Shown piece after piece: positions 35,269-47,945 of a stretch of 64,000 nt of DNA. The notes under the pieces are model-generated. The model was not told where the DNA came from. It made no database searches and saw only the letters and a list, made by a program, of their open reading frames with translations. The DNA comes from Paragonimus westermani (Eukaryota > Platyhelminthes > Trematoda > Plagiorchiida > Troglotrematidae). The first letter of the stretch is position 1, and every line of letters begins with the position of its first letter. The stretch lies in contig QNGE01000979.1 of NCBI GenBank assembly GCA_008508345.1, positions 119,358 to 183,357 of the forward strand. Reading direction: 5' to 3'. The position numbers were made by a program, and so were the translations under genes.

Positions 35269-38200
35269 CTAAAAGCATTTGACGGGCAGCTGTTACTATG
35301 ATCTGTTCTACAATTAAAGTGCTATCTGTTTCTGATCAACGTTTATGTCAGTTTTGCACTAGTCCACGCAAATGTAAAACACCAGGAATTCGCATAAGTG
35401 CCTGATTACACCACTTGATGTCAAAAAGCATGTGATGTCCACAACATAAATACAACTTTATTTACGACAGTAATTACACATTTGTGTACTATCTGGCGCA
35501 ATTCAATGCACTTTAGCCAAATAACATCAGTCAGCAGAGTTTTCATTCGATGAGTGTGGCTGACAATTATTCATACTACATGAAATTATAAATGATGCTC
35601 TATCGAGTAATTTGCATAACAGGCTTAATTCATTTCACAGCTTTCTAATTCGAGCATCTCACTTTCATCTCTGTGTCTTCTCACTGGGTAACAACAGCGA
35701 AACAGAAATCCTCTGGATGAACATTCTGATTTGCAAGCAAAATAGCCTGTCCAAATTGATCAAAACGAAAACCATCAAGATCATCACCCTCGCCGACACC
35801 TAGCTAATCAAGTAGCGACTGCATCCTACAAAACTATTAACCCAGCCCCAATCGTCGGCGACGCCCAGCTTGTACCATATCTAACTACTGTAATCCTCTG
35901 TCCAAACATTTATTATGGCTTGTGTTGCTCCCTACATAACGATGTTTTTCAGAGTCATTGAAAGATAGACAGATCTTAAAACATCCCGTTTTTTGAATTT
36001 TCAATGATAAATCCAAATTGACGAAGCGTAGTCCTCCATGTCTGTATAACTCAAATTCTACTGCATTGTCTGCTCGAACTATGACACTGATGCTTGACCT
36101 GCCGGTACATCTGTGTAACATAGCGCGTCGTATACAATAAACGGCCAATAACCTTGATAGCACTTTAGAAAACGTTCGCCATTATCTTCCTCACAGGCAC
36201 TTTATTTGAATAGTTTCCAGTGACGGCGGCACTCAATAAACTTTTGGATTGTTCCCATGTCCCTCTAGAGATGAAAGTCCTCCGTATTTGTACACCTAGA
36301 AAAGTCTTGGAAAATTATCCGAGGAAATCATAGGCTAAGCTACGTTATATATTCCGCGTGGGCTCAATTATGGGAGATCATCGACCACACAAGCCACCCT
36401 TGTGCACACTCTACAGTCAGTCCTCACTTTCGTTGTCATCATTCGACACAATAATTCCGGCATACTTTCTGCACGTTCTCGAATATATGGACTTTGCTCA
36501 AAACGTCCGTTGATTACACCACTTTTCTAACCGATGACAGGCAGAGCTTTAAGCAAACAGGTCAGAATAAGTCACAGATAAGTTGTTTTTGTGTTCCGAT
36601 GTAAAAGCTGTGACCACAAAACCAATCAAAACAGAAAGGCTCTGTGAGTTTAACAAGCTAATCAGATCGAGAATGCTTGACCACTTGTCATGTAGGCGAA
36701 CCTTTTTTCTAGTTTATAACACTAACCACAATGTTCTACGTTCGAAATTGTCCTGAAAGTTCATAACCCGGCAGTTGCAAGTAAATTTCTATGACCGTGT
36801 GTGACTATGATAAATGACTGCGTGGTAAGAAATCACTGGAACACAAATAAACTTTGAATCCTCGTTTGAAAATGCAACCAATGCTAAATGTGATTATTAA
36901 GAGGGGTTCAGAGATAGTTTTTCATTTTGAAACCCTGTGTTTCTAGTAATGATTTTAGTATAGAACGATCGGCTATCTATCTGAAAAAATTAGATAGATT
37001 TCCGTTATCTGCAATACTATTGTCCGCAGGTTGAAAGCGCAAAATGCATCCGAAGGACAAACCCACAATAAATGTCCTTTGTATCATGTCAAAATGTCCT
37101 ACAGTGATTAAATATTTCTCAAAAAGAACACTCAGCTACCCACGAATACAACATCTGGAAGGTAATCAATGTTATCGAACGCATGGTGAAACTGTTCCAT
37201 GAAGATAGATAATAGATTCACAAGATCACCGAATCTCCTCACATTTTTACAGTTGCATGATTCATATGTTTTACTCAGTCCATTGAAAGGTAGTATCCAG
37301 ATCGAGTACAAAAGTGTTTGAGAATCCTTTGTCACTACTCCAGCATGTGTTAAAGAATACTGTGGAATAGGATAAACCTCCAAATAACACTCTGCCAGTA
37401 GATTAACTGCATACTAAATCCGATTGCGTAATAACATGAGCATTAACTTACAGGGCTTGATATTGATTTAGTTGAAAACGCTCTCAACCCGATAAGAAAA
37501 TTTGGAATTCGAAAACAGTAAGTTAACTAAGGTGAAGTTTACTAACCATGCCTTTCATAGTGAGCAAAAGTATTTTGACAAGCAGAATGTTTTTTCAAAT
37601 CTATGTTGTTAACAGGCGAGCATTCAACATCACAGGAACATTGTCGATGTACTGATTATGTGTGTTGACTTTTAAAGTTGTAGCTGGTGTTGGAAAATGG
37701 CGGTATTTTTTGCATAACCTGTCGGTGTGTTTACAAGCAAATGTTTGAGGTTCTGAGAAACAGAATACCAAAACACATGATCTCAAAAAAATTACATGAA
37801 ACAGAACCTGCACATACTTTTTACAGTCAATTGAAGGAACGATTGTTAACAGTGTGCATTGGTAATCACATTAGCCATGACCAATATATCACATGTAAAC
37901 GCTGACTTACACTGACTTCTGAGTGGTATTCCTGGCTGTCACAATTGTGATGAGTGATTTCGAGTGCGTATGATATTGAGTTGATATAAACGCAAGATAC
38001 CAACTAAAATCACCAGTCTTGTGACTAGTGATTACTTTTTAACTCAAATGATCGGCCGTTCATCGTCAGCTGATAAATCAATCAAAAACCACACCTCGGT
38101 AATTCTGAATTACATTTGCTCGCTTAGTCTTGCTTGTTGACCGGTGTACACTGGAAATAACTGCTGCATTCCCAACTAACATGAAGCGCCTTTTGAGAGT

Positions 38201-38658
38201 ATGAAACTGTTTATTAGGCTAAAAGGTTCTCTATTAGGAAGCGATCGTTATTTTGATGGCGCGTAACTTGATGGTGGTGAGTGGGACAATGCTCGACACA
38301 TCTTCAAAATATACATGCGCTGTCAGTTGTTACTGTGGCTTTATTGCGGCAATCTCCAGTGTGTTTATAAAGGTTAGCTGTTTACAAAAATTTCACGCAT
38401 TTAAGTGTGTTGGAGCGATCAATTACCAATTATTCAGTGACGAATGACCACATGCTGAAGTAACAAGAACTACAGGCTACACGGTTGACGCCGAATAAAA
38501 TGAAATGCATATTCACCAAAAACGAGCTTGCTACATGCAGGTCATCTCCGTGCTTCATAGTTGTTTAGTACCAATCGGTGCACACGTGAATATACAACAT
38601 GTCTCAAAAAATAGTCACACCCTCTCACAATAGATCGGATCCCAGCAACCGATTTTAA
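35269..38658. other. No recognised gene
   Basis: Short frames of at most 92 codons on either strand with no supporting motifs. The base composition is typical of the window. Confidence 0.45.
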
Positions 38659-39800
38659 CTATCTGCGTCCAATATCACTGATTTTGTATTCTGACCACGC
38701 CAAAAACGGTTTCGTGATATTAATTTTGCCGAGTTGCTGGGTCAAAATGTTGGGATTTTTCTGGAACAGCTTAATGCAGTTTGAATACTTGGCTTTATAG
38801 TCAATATGTAAACAGGCTTGACATAAACAAGACGGCTGGAACAAGAGAATTGGTAGAGGCAAGCTGCACGAACCGGAGCGATGATTTAACCTATGGTCAA
38901 CACTTGTTTAGCGATTGATGGAACTGGTTGTTTTCGTGTTTCACCAATACTGGATTCTCCGGTAACAGACTTTTGCGCCCATTTGGGCAAGTTTTCCTTC
39001 ATTCTGTAGACTGGGACTCTCACGGTCTTGCCTATGTGACGCTATCTGCAGCTAAACAGAAATTGGTGAACAGCGTAAGGTAGTGCCGATAATCTGATCT
39101 TCTTTGGTTGGAGACACTGGTAGCTCTCGGGTCTGAGCGATTCCACTAAGCTCAGCTATCTTAAATGTTTGTTTGAATGAATTTATCAATTGTTGTATTG
39201 TTTGGTGCATGACGAATCCCTCTTAAAATGATTATGACATTCTCAGCGCAGAGCAGCAAACTGTCCTTTAGTATATCGCTCAAAAATGGCAGTTTAATGT
39301 GATCCGATTCCACGTGCCCACAAATATAGTCAACCTTTTCGCGCACAGCAAAGTTTGTGAAAAATGAACGGAAATCTACAGCGCTTCTACACTCAGGATC
39401 CTGTTACGTCATTCAAATCTAGGATGTTTTCGCATTGCTGATGCGGTCCGTTGACTCATTATGCACCCTCTTTGTTGCCTACCGTAAAAGAACTATTCAC
39501 TGTGTTGTAAATTTGATACTGATGAGTCAGTACGAAAGGCCTGCATCTACCAGTTCTCGTGTTTTAACTGTTGCACACTTCTGTAATGAACTAATTTTGT
39601 GAAACTTCGTTTTGATCTTTTGTCCTAGTGCTTTTCGGCTGAGCGAGCTAGCTTCATTTCTGCCCCCAAATGTCTTCCCGGCACCACTGGCGAGTTTTTG
39701 TCAAAGTATCTTTAGTTGTGGTGTTTTATCCTGGGACTACTTTTTCGTCGGATGACTGAGCAGTAGAGGCGCTTTTTTTGTCGTAATCGCAGAATTTGTT
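38659..39800 (-). pseudogene. Broken coding region, unknown family
   Basis: Read downwards on the minus strand, protein-like stretches follow one another in changing frames. At about 39700-39545 it reads GRNEASSLSRKALGQKIKTK. At about 39390-39164 it reads AVREKVDYICGHVESDHIKL. Next come IAELSGIAQTRELPVSPTKE, then LPKWAQKSVTGESSIGETRK, then LFQKNPNILTQQLGKINITK, ending at TAG 38661-38659. At least two internal stops and two or more frame changes separate them. The product would be basic and Lys/Ser-rich. This could be a dead transposon ORF or a processed or decayed host gene, or several exons with introns I did not resolve. No catalytic motif was recognised. Confidence 0.35.
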
Positions 39801-42752
39801 GCACTTTCCATAAACTCTGTTTGGAAACCATAGCGTAGCTTGCGTGTCACAGTGAGCTTTTCAAAACATCTCATTTTGATAGGGAAAAATTCTACAATCG
39901 ACGAAGGCTAATGACTAGTTTTGAGGCTTTTTTGAGCTAATTGCTCAGATTCACATGCTGCCTGTTACAGAGATTGTTTCAAGTAGCGCAGTCATAAACA
40001 CTTTAGTTCCTAACCCTTAATTAAGTAGTGCAGAGAATGCATGGAATCAGATTATGTATCTTTGCTTCGAGGAGTTATGGTGGTTCAGAAATTTACACTG
40101 GACCTTGTTTTATTTAGAATTGCCAAATTATTCGTGTTAGAATGGTATTATTCAGTGCTCTGTCAAGGTCAAGCTTGTGGTGAGAATACACATAAACCTA
40201 CAGGAATTGTCCATGAGAAACCGTTTCAAATTGTTGCATTCTTGGTGACTTCCCTCAAACTGCGAACTTGACACTCTCCTAAATCTGCATTGGTTTAGGT
40301 AAAGTAACCACATTTAACAATCTTATACCACGGTTCTGTCGTAAGGACTGTTTCGTGCATAATCAATCTGACTGTGTGACTGTTTGCAAATACTGGACTG
40401 TCACGCTTGTCACTTGGCTAATCTGACGGATCGGCTGTTACAGCCCCTAATTTAAACCGTACACACGCACAGGCAAAATGTGTGAGCTAAACTGACGAGA
40501 ATTTTTCAGTGTCTTGATATGGCACGATGCTTTTTAATGGTTGCTTGGTTTCCAAACAGTCGCCAGGCTGGGAGATCCCAGTACGTGATTTCAATCACTT
40601 TAACATGGGCCAGTTTCTTTAATTAGTTACTTGAGCGGTTGGATTGAATAATCACCCCTTTCTGTGGCCTTCATGGAAATAAGGAATTTTGTTAGCTATT
40701 GCATTGGAAAATGTTTAGAGGCGCGTATTCTTTACTGTATATATGAAGACGTTGGTTTTGGAACATAATCTTCGAGAATCACAAGATAACAGAAGGTTTT
40801 CCATTACGGAAAATCGAAACAAATACCTAACGATGAAAATTAGGCTGGTTTAGAAGAAGCCTGATATAGTCCACAAAGCTGTTATCTGATTCACACTCAA
40901 TTCGAACAATGTGCACTACAGCACTGCGTGCGGTCTATCGACACGGTTTTGAAATCATGCCAGCAACCAGTTCGTATGACGCACATACTCAACAGTTCCC
41001 GTTTTGGTGATGAAACTGTGCAATTCTTCTAATGAGTTTATTTAGAACTGTTTTTTAACAAAACAAGGCGTGTTGATTTTGGTCAGTGAACGCCGTAAAG
41101 GTAAATTGTTATTCAGTTAACTGACTGCTAAAGTTTGACTCTTCAAAGAAGAAACGATGTGTCGCACAGTGTTACAAACTGACACCTCTATGTTACTTAC
41201 TGAGAGGTTATTCACTGCACGTCGACTTGGGTTTTGCTCATAATTACAGTTGACACTGACGTATGTAAGTCATGTTTTGCACGTTTTTAGAGGTAATTTA
41301 CATAGATATAGCACTTCTATTAAGGAAGAATCAGGTTGATTGCAGAAAACACTGTGAGGAAGAATGCGTTGTTTATATATACTCACAGCTGGTAGATGGG
41401 TATCGGCTTAAGTTTGGCATCTATGCCAACGATTACACTCAAGGGTTCCTAAGTGCATCGCTTGGAAACTACTGTGGATGTTCTAAAGTGTAAATGCACG
41501 TTAATGTGAAACGTGAGTGGCGTACCCTTCATTTTTCGATGCTACCAGCTGATGCCTCTATGATTAACGCACACCAGGTGTGAAGTATCTGGTTAAACGG
41601 TTAAGCCAGTGACCAGAAAAGAACCGTCAAACCAAGTTTTTATAATGTTTTAAAGCAAGTAAATGGACGACCTTTTTAAGACACAAAACTATATTAAATG
41701 CACAATCAACTACTCAAAATCATGTCATTCTACTAAAATGGTTGCCACCGTATATGGTGACTAATTAGTTTCTTCCTTTGAAGAACCTCTTTGGATAAGA
41801 GCCGATTATCCTGGCAAGGAGAATGGTCTCTCAAAAGGATGGATCTATGCGCACATTTCTGGAAGGCGTATATAATTCGTGATCGAATATATGAAAATAA
41901 AAGGTTGTTGGCAAAACTATTGAGATATATTGTTTTGTCAGGTTAACGTTCATAATCAATCTCATCAGTGTTTCGACTGCGTTGGTCAACCCACCTCACG
42001 CGAATAACAGTATTATGCGGACCTACAGATCACGTTTTATTGCTAGCGTTGCTGATGAAGTGGTCTCCATAAAAATTGGCAGTTTAATTGTAATATATTG
42101 AATGAGAATTTGACTACATACACACTCGCGACCAGGACACGATGAGATTTTTTCTGGTCGAAAGCACAAATTTTGCAATTGACTCTAAATGGTCTGCAAA
42201 GACCAGATTGTGTTTGTCGCGATGTGGTTACATCATCCAAACAGCTGTTTACTGGTGTGCGGTTATATTTAACTAAACAAAACCACAACATACGGAAATG
42301 ATGGTAATGTTGATGAAAACGAAAACCGATAGTCTTTTTTGGGCGCTATATTGATAGAACGTTCATTCTGTCGATTATGTAAATAGGTATCTTTTGCATT
42401 AGTACTGTTAACAGTAAGAGTGAATTCGACTACTGTTTATTTGAGAGATGAACACGTGACCAATCTACTTATGACAATGCAAATATGGATTTATTTACCT
42501 ATGTGCTGCAGCATCCTAGGACATAATGTAGGCTTAAAGCTTATTCTGTTAATGCCATAGCACCGATTAGGCGGTAGCACCTGAATGGAGTGCCGTGGTG
42601 TCGCACGTGAAGTATTTTGTGGCGGCGTGCTATGCAATGTCATGATTTAGTATTGTTAGATTGGTATTTGAACATACACATTTATGAACGAACACTGTGA
42701 TCGACTGACCATCTGAAAAGACCAGCATCTCACAGTGATTGCTTAGACACAG

Positions 42753-42813
42753 AAGGCTAAGCGCAATATTGCATACGCAGACACCGAATTTTCTTGGACT
42801 AACGATTTAACAG
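42753..42813 (+). CDS. Possible 61-base exon with consensus splice borders
   Basis: TTAGACACAG precedes 42753, and ACAG|GTAAGT, a full consensus donor, follows 42813. The enclosed frame KAKRNIAYADTEFSWTNDLT is open, while an in-frame stop lies just before the acceptor. No neighbours with matching phase were found, so it could be a fortuitous pair of sites. Confidence 0.22.
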
Positions 42814-43112
42814 GTAAGTATTTCACTCCTTACCACTAAATTGATTTAATCTCCCGAACAATATTCACACAGTGACTTATAATGACAATCCAAACTTATG
42901 GCAAAAACATATGTATCCCATTGGAATTTCACTTAGTTAGGAGAAATATGAGGCAAGTCAATCATGTTTCCTTAAGCGTAGCATGGGCTTTTGACTGCAC
43001 CTATAATCATAAATTTTTCACTTGAAGAAAAATCGTATTCAGTGGCTTGTATTTTGCACGGTATATACTGAAAAAGATGGACGCTGTACGAACATGCAAA
43101 CCATCAAATAAG

Positions 43113-43280
43113 CTAATGTGTAATAATTGCCACGGAAACTCGACGGGTTAGTTCGGCGAGATTTTTGTCTGCAACCTCAGCAATTGATTTCAGGTCAACA
43201 GGATCTGGATGAAGGACCAGCAATTTCGGCGACCTGTTTTCATTTAACGTTTGGCATCGAATGATTTGGGATATCAATCC
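43113..43280 (-). pseudogene. LTR-retrotransposon Gag-like fragment
   Basis: The minus frame reads PKLLVLHPDPVDLKSIAEVAD and then KNLAELTRRVSVAII before a stop. The pattern 'L..H....DL..[IL]A..AD....E.TR..S' recalls the end of the capsid region in Gypsy/BEL-type Gag, where a [LI]AE[ML]AD motif follows the 'LP..V...L' helix. No zinc knuckle or protease follows. The codon pattern is protein-like, but the fragment is short (about 45 codons), so the family call is tentative. A host exon is the alternative. Confidence 0.4.
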
Positions 43281-45864
43281 CCAATTCAACATTAAGAGTT
43301 TGTTTTGCAATAAGTCATATTAAGCGTTTCGGAATCTTTTGTTCTGCTAGTTAAGATAATTGTCGACTTGTTCTGCCGGCTGGAACTTGACTGCAACCGT
43401 GGATGAAAACGCAGGCTAAACAGAAATATCTTTGGTGGTTTAAGTGAAGCACGCACATACATAGGGGCACATCAGACCAAGATCTCTTCTCAGATTTTGC
43501 TCGGATTGTACGACAAATATATCATTATTTTGGGCGGTTCAAACCAAATTCCGTCCTCATTCTCTATATTGTGAGCTTGAAGGAATTTCTCAATGAATTT
43601 GCTATTAAAGGGTTTTTAACATGTTTCACACGGCTTATTTTTTATCAACCGTGAAATACTCCTGGCCTTGTGATGAACATTCTTAACCAAATCGCGTACG
43701 TACACGAAAGGAGAAAACAGGAAAACTGAAGGGAGTGTTCGCTCTACTTTGGTTTACAAAAAACAGAACGCAGCAGTGTGAACTAAAGATAAGTGTTGTT
43801 GGTTTTGCTTGATCAAATAAAAAATCATGAAATTTTGATATGAATAGGAATTAATACGTAGTCAACTTATCATGTAATGTGGAAGTTTTGACAATATTGT
43901 CAACGAATTGCCACTAGTTCATTTCCTAAATCGTTCCTGTAGTGTTTGACCTACCGAGCTACTCATAGTAGCACAATAGCTTTCCGTGAGCAAATTCTTC
44001 ACATAGTTACCTCGAAAAGTGCGTTCGACACTATCCGTTTATTTCTTACACAGATATCATTAACAGTCACTGGATGTTCACGAAGACGTGCTGATTCGAC
44101 TTTCCTAAACAAAGCTGTGTAACCAAACTCTGTTGAAGAATATTGCTGGACTGCCAAGCTCCTGTATGCCTTCTACTTGGTGTGAGTAGAAATACAGCCA
44201 CCCACCATTGTCACTTTGTGGTGTATTGTCGATATGCATTCTTTCCTGTATTAGGTGCTGTGTGTTTGGTTTTCCTGACAAATCTCAACAGAGGTATTTT
44301 TCGTTCTGTTTGTCTGGTTACTGTGAGGTAAATCATCCATTTGTCGTATTAGTGATGGTATATATTGTCCAAATTCTTTCTAGGGTGTACACACTTTTAC
44401 GTCTTGTCCAATCACCTCGAAAGTGGACAACTTGCAATGTGTAGTTATTTTTTCATCGTAACCTTCAGTAGTGACCATTTGCAGAGGCTGTCGGCTAATG
44501 CATTTTGTCGATGACGTAAGTATCCAATCTGGTCGAACTACACAGTGGTATCCTGGAAGTGCCAAGTGATTTAACTCATGTTACTTGTTGCTTAAGATAT
44601 ATAAATACATTATATAAATATATAGTGTACAACTACGAATGATTTTGCTATTCATAGCAACAGACGGTCATTATGAGTTTAGTAAACAACCGGATTTCTT
44701 GAAAGCCAAATCTGTTCTAATATTCCAGTCTGCAACTCCACTCTGAGGTTTCCCTATGTCTTAATATATCACAGCTGTTCGTTACGAATGGTGCTCTATG
44801 AAAGATGAAAGGCTCAGATTTTGCTTTACGTTTGAAAATCTCCAAAATTCACCTGCTCCAACAACGCAATCGTATGTCTGCATTTCCCACTGTGCCATCT
44901 ACTGTTCCTTTCCAGCCTTTTACCTAAACATTCCCGGTCTTATAGAATATATCCAACAATACTTTTTAATACCCACCTTCTAGCTCAGTGAACTGTCACA
45001 ATTTCCTCTGATAATATTTGAAAATCTTCTCCTACATAGTCTCTGTATCGGTCCCATCATCTATTTTTATTGACATTCTGAAACGCATATCTGCAGTCAT
45101 ATGCTGACGTCATGTCGCACTTTACGCACTACCCTTTCTGACAATTATGCCATCTTAGATGTAAAACAGGATCACGGACTTAACTGTTTGTTTTCTGGTT
45201 ATTGTTCACATGCGTAGCTACAAGAGAACCCATCTGATCCGATGAACAAATCTACGCACACTGTGCGTGTACTTCAGACTTCTTGCAACTGAGTCTCTCT
45301 TCAGTTATCCCGCCTGACACATTATTTATCCCTGAGAGAATTTTGCGAATCAAAGATGACGTTGATGCCGCAAGCATAAACTCATTGAGGCATCCTGTTT
45401 CATGAAACAGTCTGTTGCGTTATTTGTTTTAATCCATAGGGTCAAGTGAATTAAGTAGGTAAATTAGCTCAAGTGAAAACGTTTTTGTGGCTACCGATGC
45501 CGCTTCATAGCTAAGCGGGGCGAATGCCTGTGGTACATATTCCTGCTATTGATGTTCTAACGGAACGCAAGATTTTTTGCGACTAGGTCTATTTTAAATC
45601 ATCAAATCTGTCACCAATGACAGTTTGTTAAATGTGTTTTACAAACTCTATTTTCTTGATTTGTCAAATAAAACAAACTTTCTACGTTTAGACGACCACT
45701 ACTTCGCGTGCCCACAGGGCTCAAACTACACCCGTTAAGTTGAGTAATGAAAATTTCCACCGGAACTTATGGGTGCATAACCGTCCAAATTAAACCAGTT
45801 AAACTCTATGAAAACAGTAAACCTCCAACTGAGCGTTCTCTGAACTTTTTTCAAAGAATTGAAT

Positions 45865-47945
45865 TCAACGTTTTCTGACATTTAATCGACCACATACAAT
45901 CTTTTTGAATGCCACTCGAAACTCCGGTGAAAATACTGTGTACAATATTGGATTGAGTGAAGAGTTCAAATAACCCAACCAGAGCAAAAAACTCCTTACC
46001 ACCGGAGGGGACTCACAATAAGGCATGCAAAATGGAGCGATCAAGGCACGAACAAAAAACGGCAGCCAACAAAGAATGAAACATCCTGTTATTATGGCCA
46101 GAGTTCTCGCCGCTTTACGTTCACGACAATTTTCTAGACGTTCTCGAGTACGCTCAGCCTGAGACATTGAGGAATATTCGCCGCTGTTTGTATTTGTCTG
46201 CTTGCGTTTTCTCCCATTTCTTCGATCACGTTTGCCATTTTTATACACCTGTTTGCCGTCGGTAACCATAGAACTTCCGAAATTGTCTGGTCCTATTGGT
46301 CGATTTTGAGGAATTGCGCCGTTTGATGTTTCATGATCTTGGACGATATCATCAGAAGTGTATGTTTTCGGGTAGACCGAATTAATCTCAACCTGAGTAT
46401 GGGATAGTTTTTGTTGCCAAGGATTAGCTGAAAATTTTGTCTCGCAGGTAATGACAGAGGATGGATAGCTTGTGAATGTCGGTTGTGGTTTTTTCTGAGC
46501 AGTGGTTGCTGCTACAGAGAATATGTTAACAATGTTTTGGTTCAGGGAAACACAAGACGGCGCCGAATAGCTGAGACTGCTATCGCTTAATTCAAGATGG
46601 GGTGAGGATGGAGCAACGACAAAAGAATTTTTATTCAATGTAAACGTTGGGGTAATATGATCGCTGGATCCCCTGGAACTCACTGTAGAATTACGGCTCA
46701 CAGAACTGACGGTTTCTTGAATGAAAGGACTGGGTATTTCAAATGTTTTGACACACATTTTTGTAGCATTGTTTCTCTGAAAACTATCGCATCCTAAAAT
46801 GAAGTTGTTAGATGAGGGGCAATCGAGTTCGTTGTATGATTCTTCATCTCCAAAAGATGAATGATCTGGAAAGCTTTTCCAGCGTATCTGCTGAACACTG
46901 CAAGGTATTCTGTCAATTTCATTTATAACGCAGTTTGAATCGTTATTACAATATTGAATCAAATTTCCTGTGGATGTTTTTGGTGAAAACCGGGAAATGT
47001 TTGATAAGTTCGAGTTGATTCGAGAAGTTTTCTGTTCCTTATTAGTCACATGAGCGCCAGGTTCGACAAGGTTCATAGTACGATCTGAATAAAGTGACTG
47101 GTCATCCGAAATAAACTTCTCAAAATTGCATGCTCCACATTCGTGAGACCCTGAAGGCACGCTGTTTCTTATGCATGCACCAACTTCGCCTTCATCTACA
47201 TTTTCACGCAAACGACATCCGGATTGCTGTTTCACTGATCCGGAGATAGCAACTGAAGAATATTTGAGTCTCTCGTCATACCCGCAAGTGCAACTGTCAC
47301 TCGGTTCTTCATTGCAAAATACAGAAGTTTCCCTATCTGAGAACACGAAACTTGGATCAGTCTGTTCCATACCAAAAGGTGACTGACTAGACGAGGCCGT
47401 TGTATTAAAAACAGTGGTAAGGAGGCAACATCGTGCTGCACAATCGTTACTACAAATGGTTTTCTTTCGTGAAGCGTCCTTATCCGTCCGAGTCAATACA
47501 TTATTAAGAACAGTGGGATTTGCCGTCTTATCCCGGATAATTAGTTGAGTGTTCCGAAATTTCCGCTTGCGAATACTTGCGCGTGCTGCTTGATATATTC
47601 TTCCATAAATTACTATCAGAAATCCCATAGGAAAGTAAAATGCACCCACTGTGGAGAAAATAGTGAAGCCGTACTCCTCGTTTATGTCACACTGACCTTG
47701 TACTAATACATCGCAAAACAGTTGTTCGTTGCGTTCTTTGTGAAACCGGGTTGGAAGAGATATTGCTAGAGACGTGATCCATACGATGGCGATCATAAAC
47801 AAGATCGGCTTTGTTGTGCGACTTCGTATGTAGTTTAGCCGCGTCACCGCCCAATACCGATCGATAGCAATAGCGACCAAGTGCAGAATGGATGCGGTAC
47901 AGCACAACACATCCATAATTACCCAGATGTCACAAAGGGCGATAC
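45865..47945 (-). CDS. 5-HT1-like biogenic amine GPCR, 3' terminal exon (TM3 to stop)
   Basis: Plasma-membrane receptor for a biogenic amine, most likely serotonin. The exon starts after an AG at 47947-47946 with a split codon. It then reads LCDIW, giving the conserved TM3 Cys, and continues open for 692 codons to TGA at 45867-45865. The Met at 47916 is therefore internal; numbering here counts from it. Asp2 is the amine-binding D3.32 in DVLCCTASILHL, and DRYWAVT is at 19-25. Cys76 is the ECL2 disulfide Cys, followed by the TM5 FST...GAFYFP segment (S88/T89 at 5.42/5.43). IYGRIYQAAR starts loop 3, which runs about 115-600. TM6 has CWLPFF (616-621), TM7 has WLGY...NPILY (NP at 655-656), then a short helix 8 and an 8-10 residue tail. 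These signatures match 5-HT1 receptors; an octopamine or tyramine receptor is the main alternative. Loop 3 is rich in Ser/Thr/Asn, has a Cys cluster (155-164) and becomes strongly basic before TM6. TM1-TM2 exons were not found. The frame is intact, so the gene is probably functional. Confidence 0.93.

Larger units (their letters stand above)
39801..45864. other. No recognised gene except small fragments; 3' flank of the receptor
   Basis: Holds the gag-like fragment (43.1 kb) and the 61-base exon candidate. The receptor's 3' UTR must extend leftwards from 45864. A TTTATT at about 45066, AATAAA on the minus strand, is one possible polyadenylation signal, but it is 800 bases away. An AT-rich patch lies at 44595-44632. 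Confidence 0.4.

Noticed and set aside
45661..45680. AATAAA on the plus strand next to the receptor
   Set aside because: Wrong strand for the receptor, which is transcribed on the minus strand.
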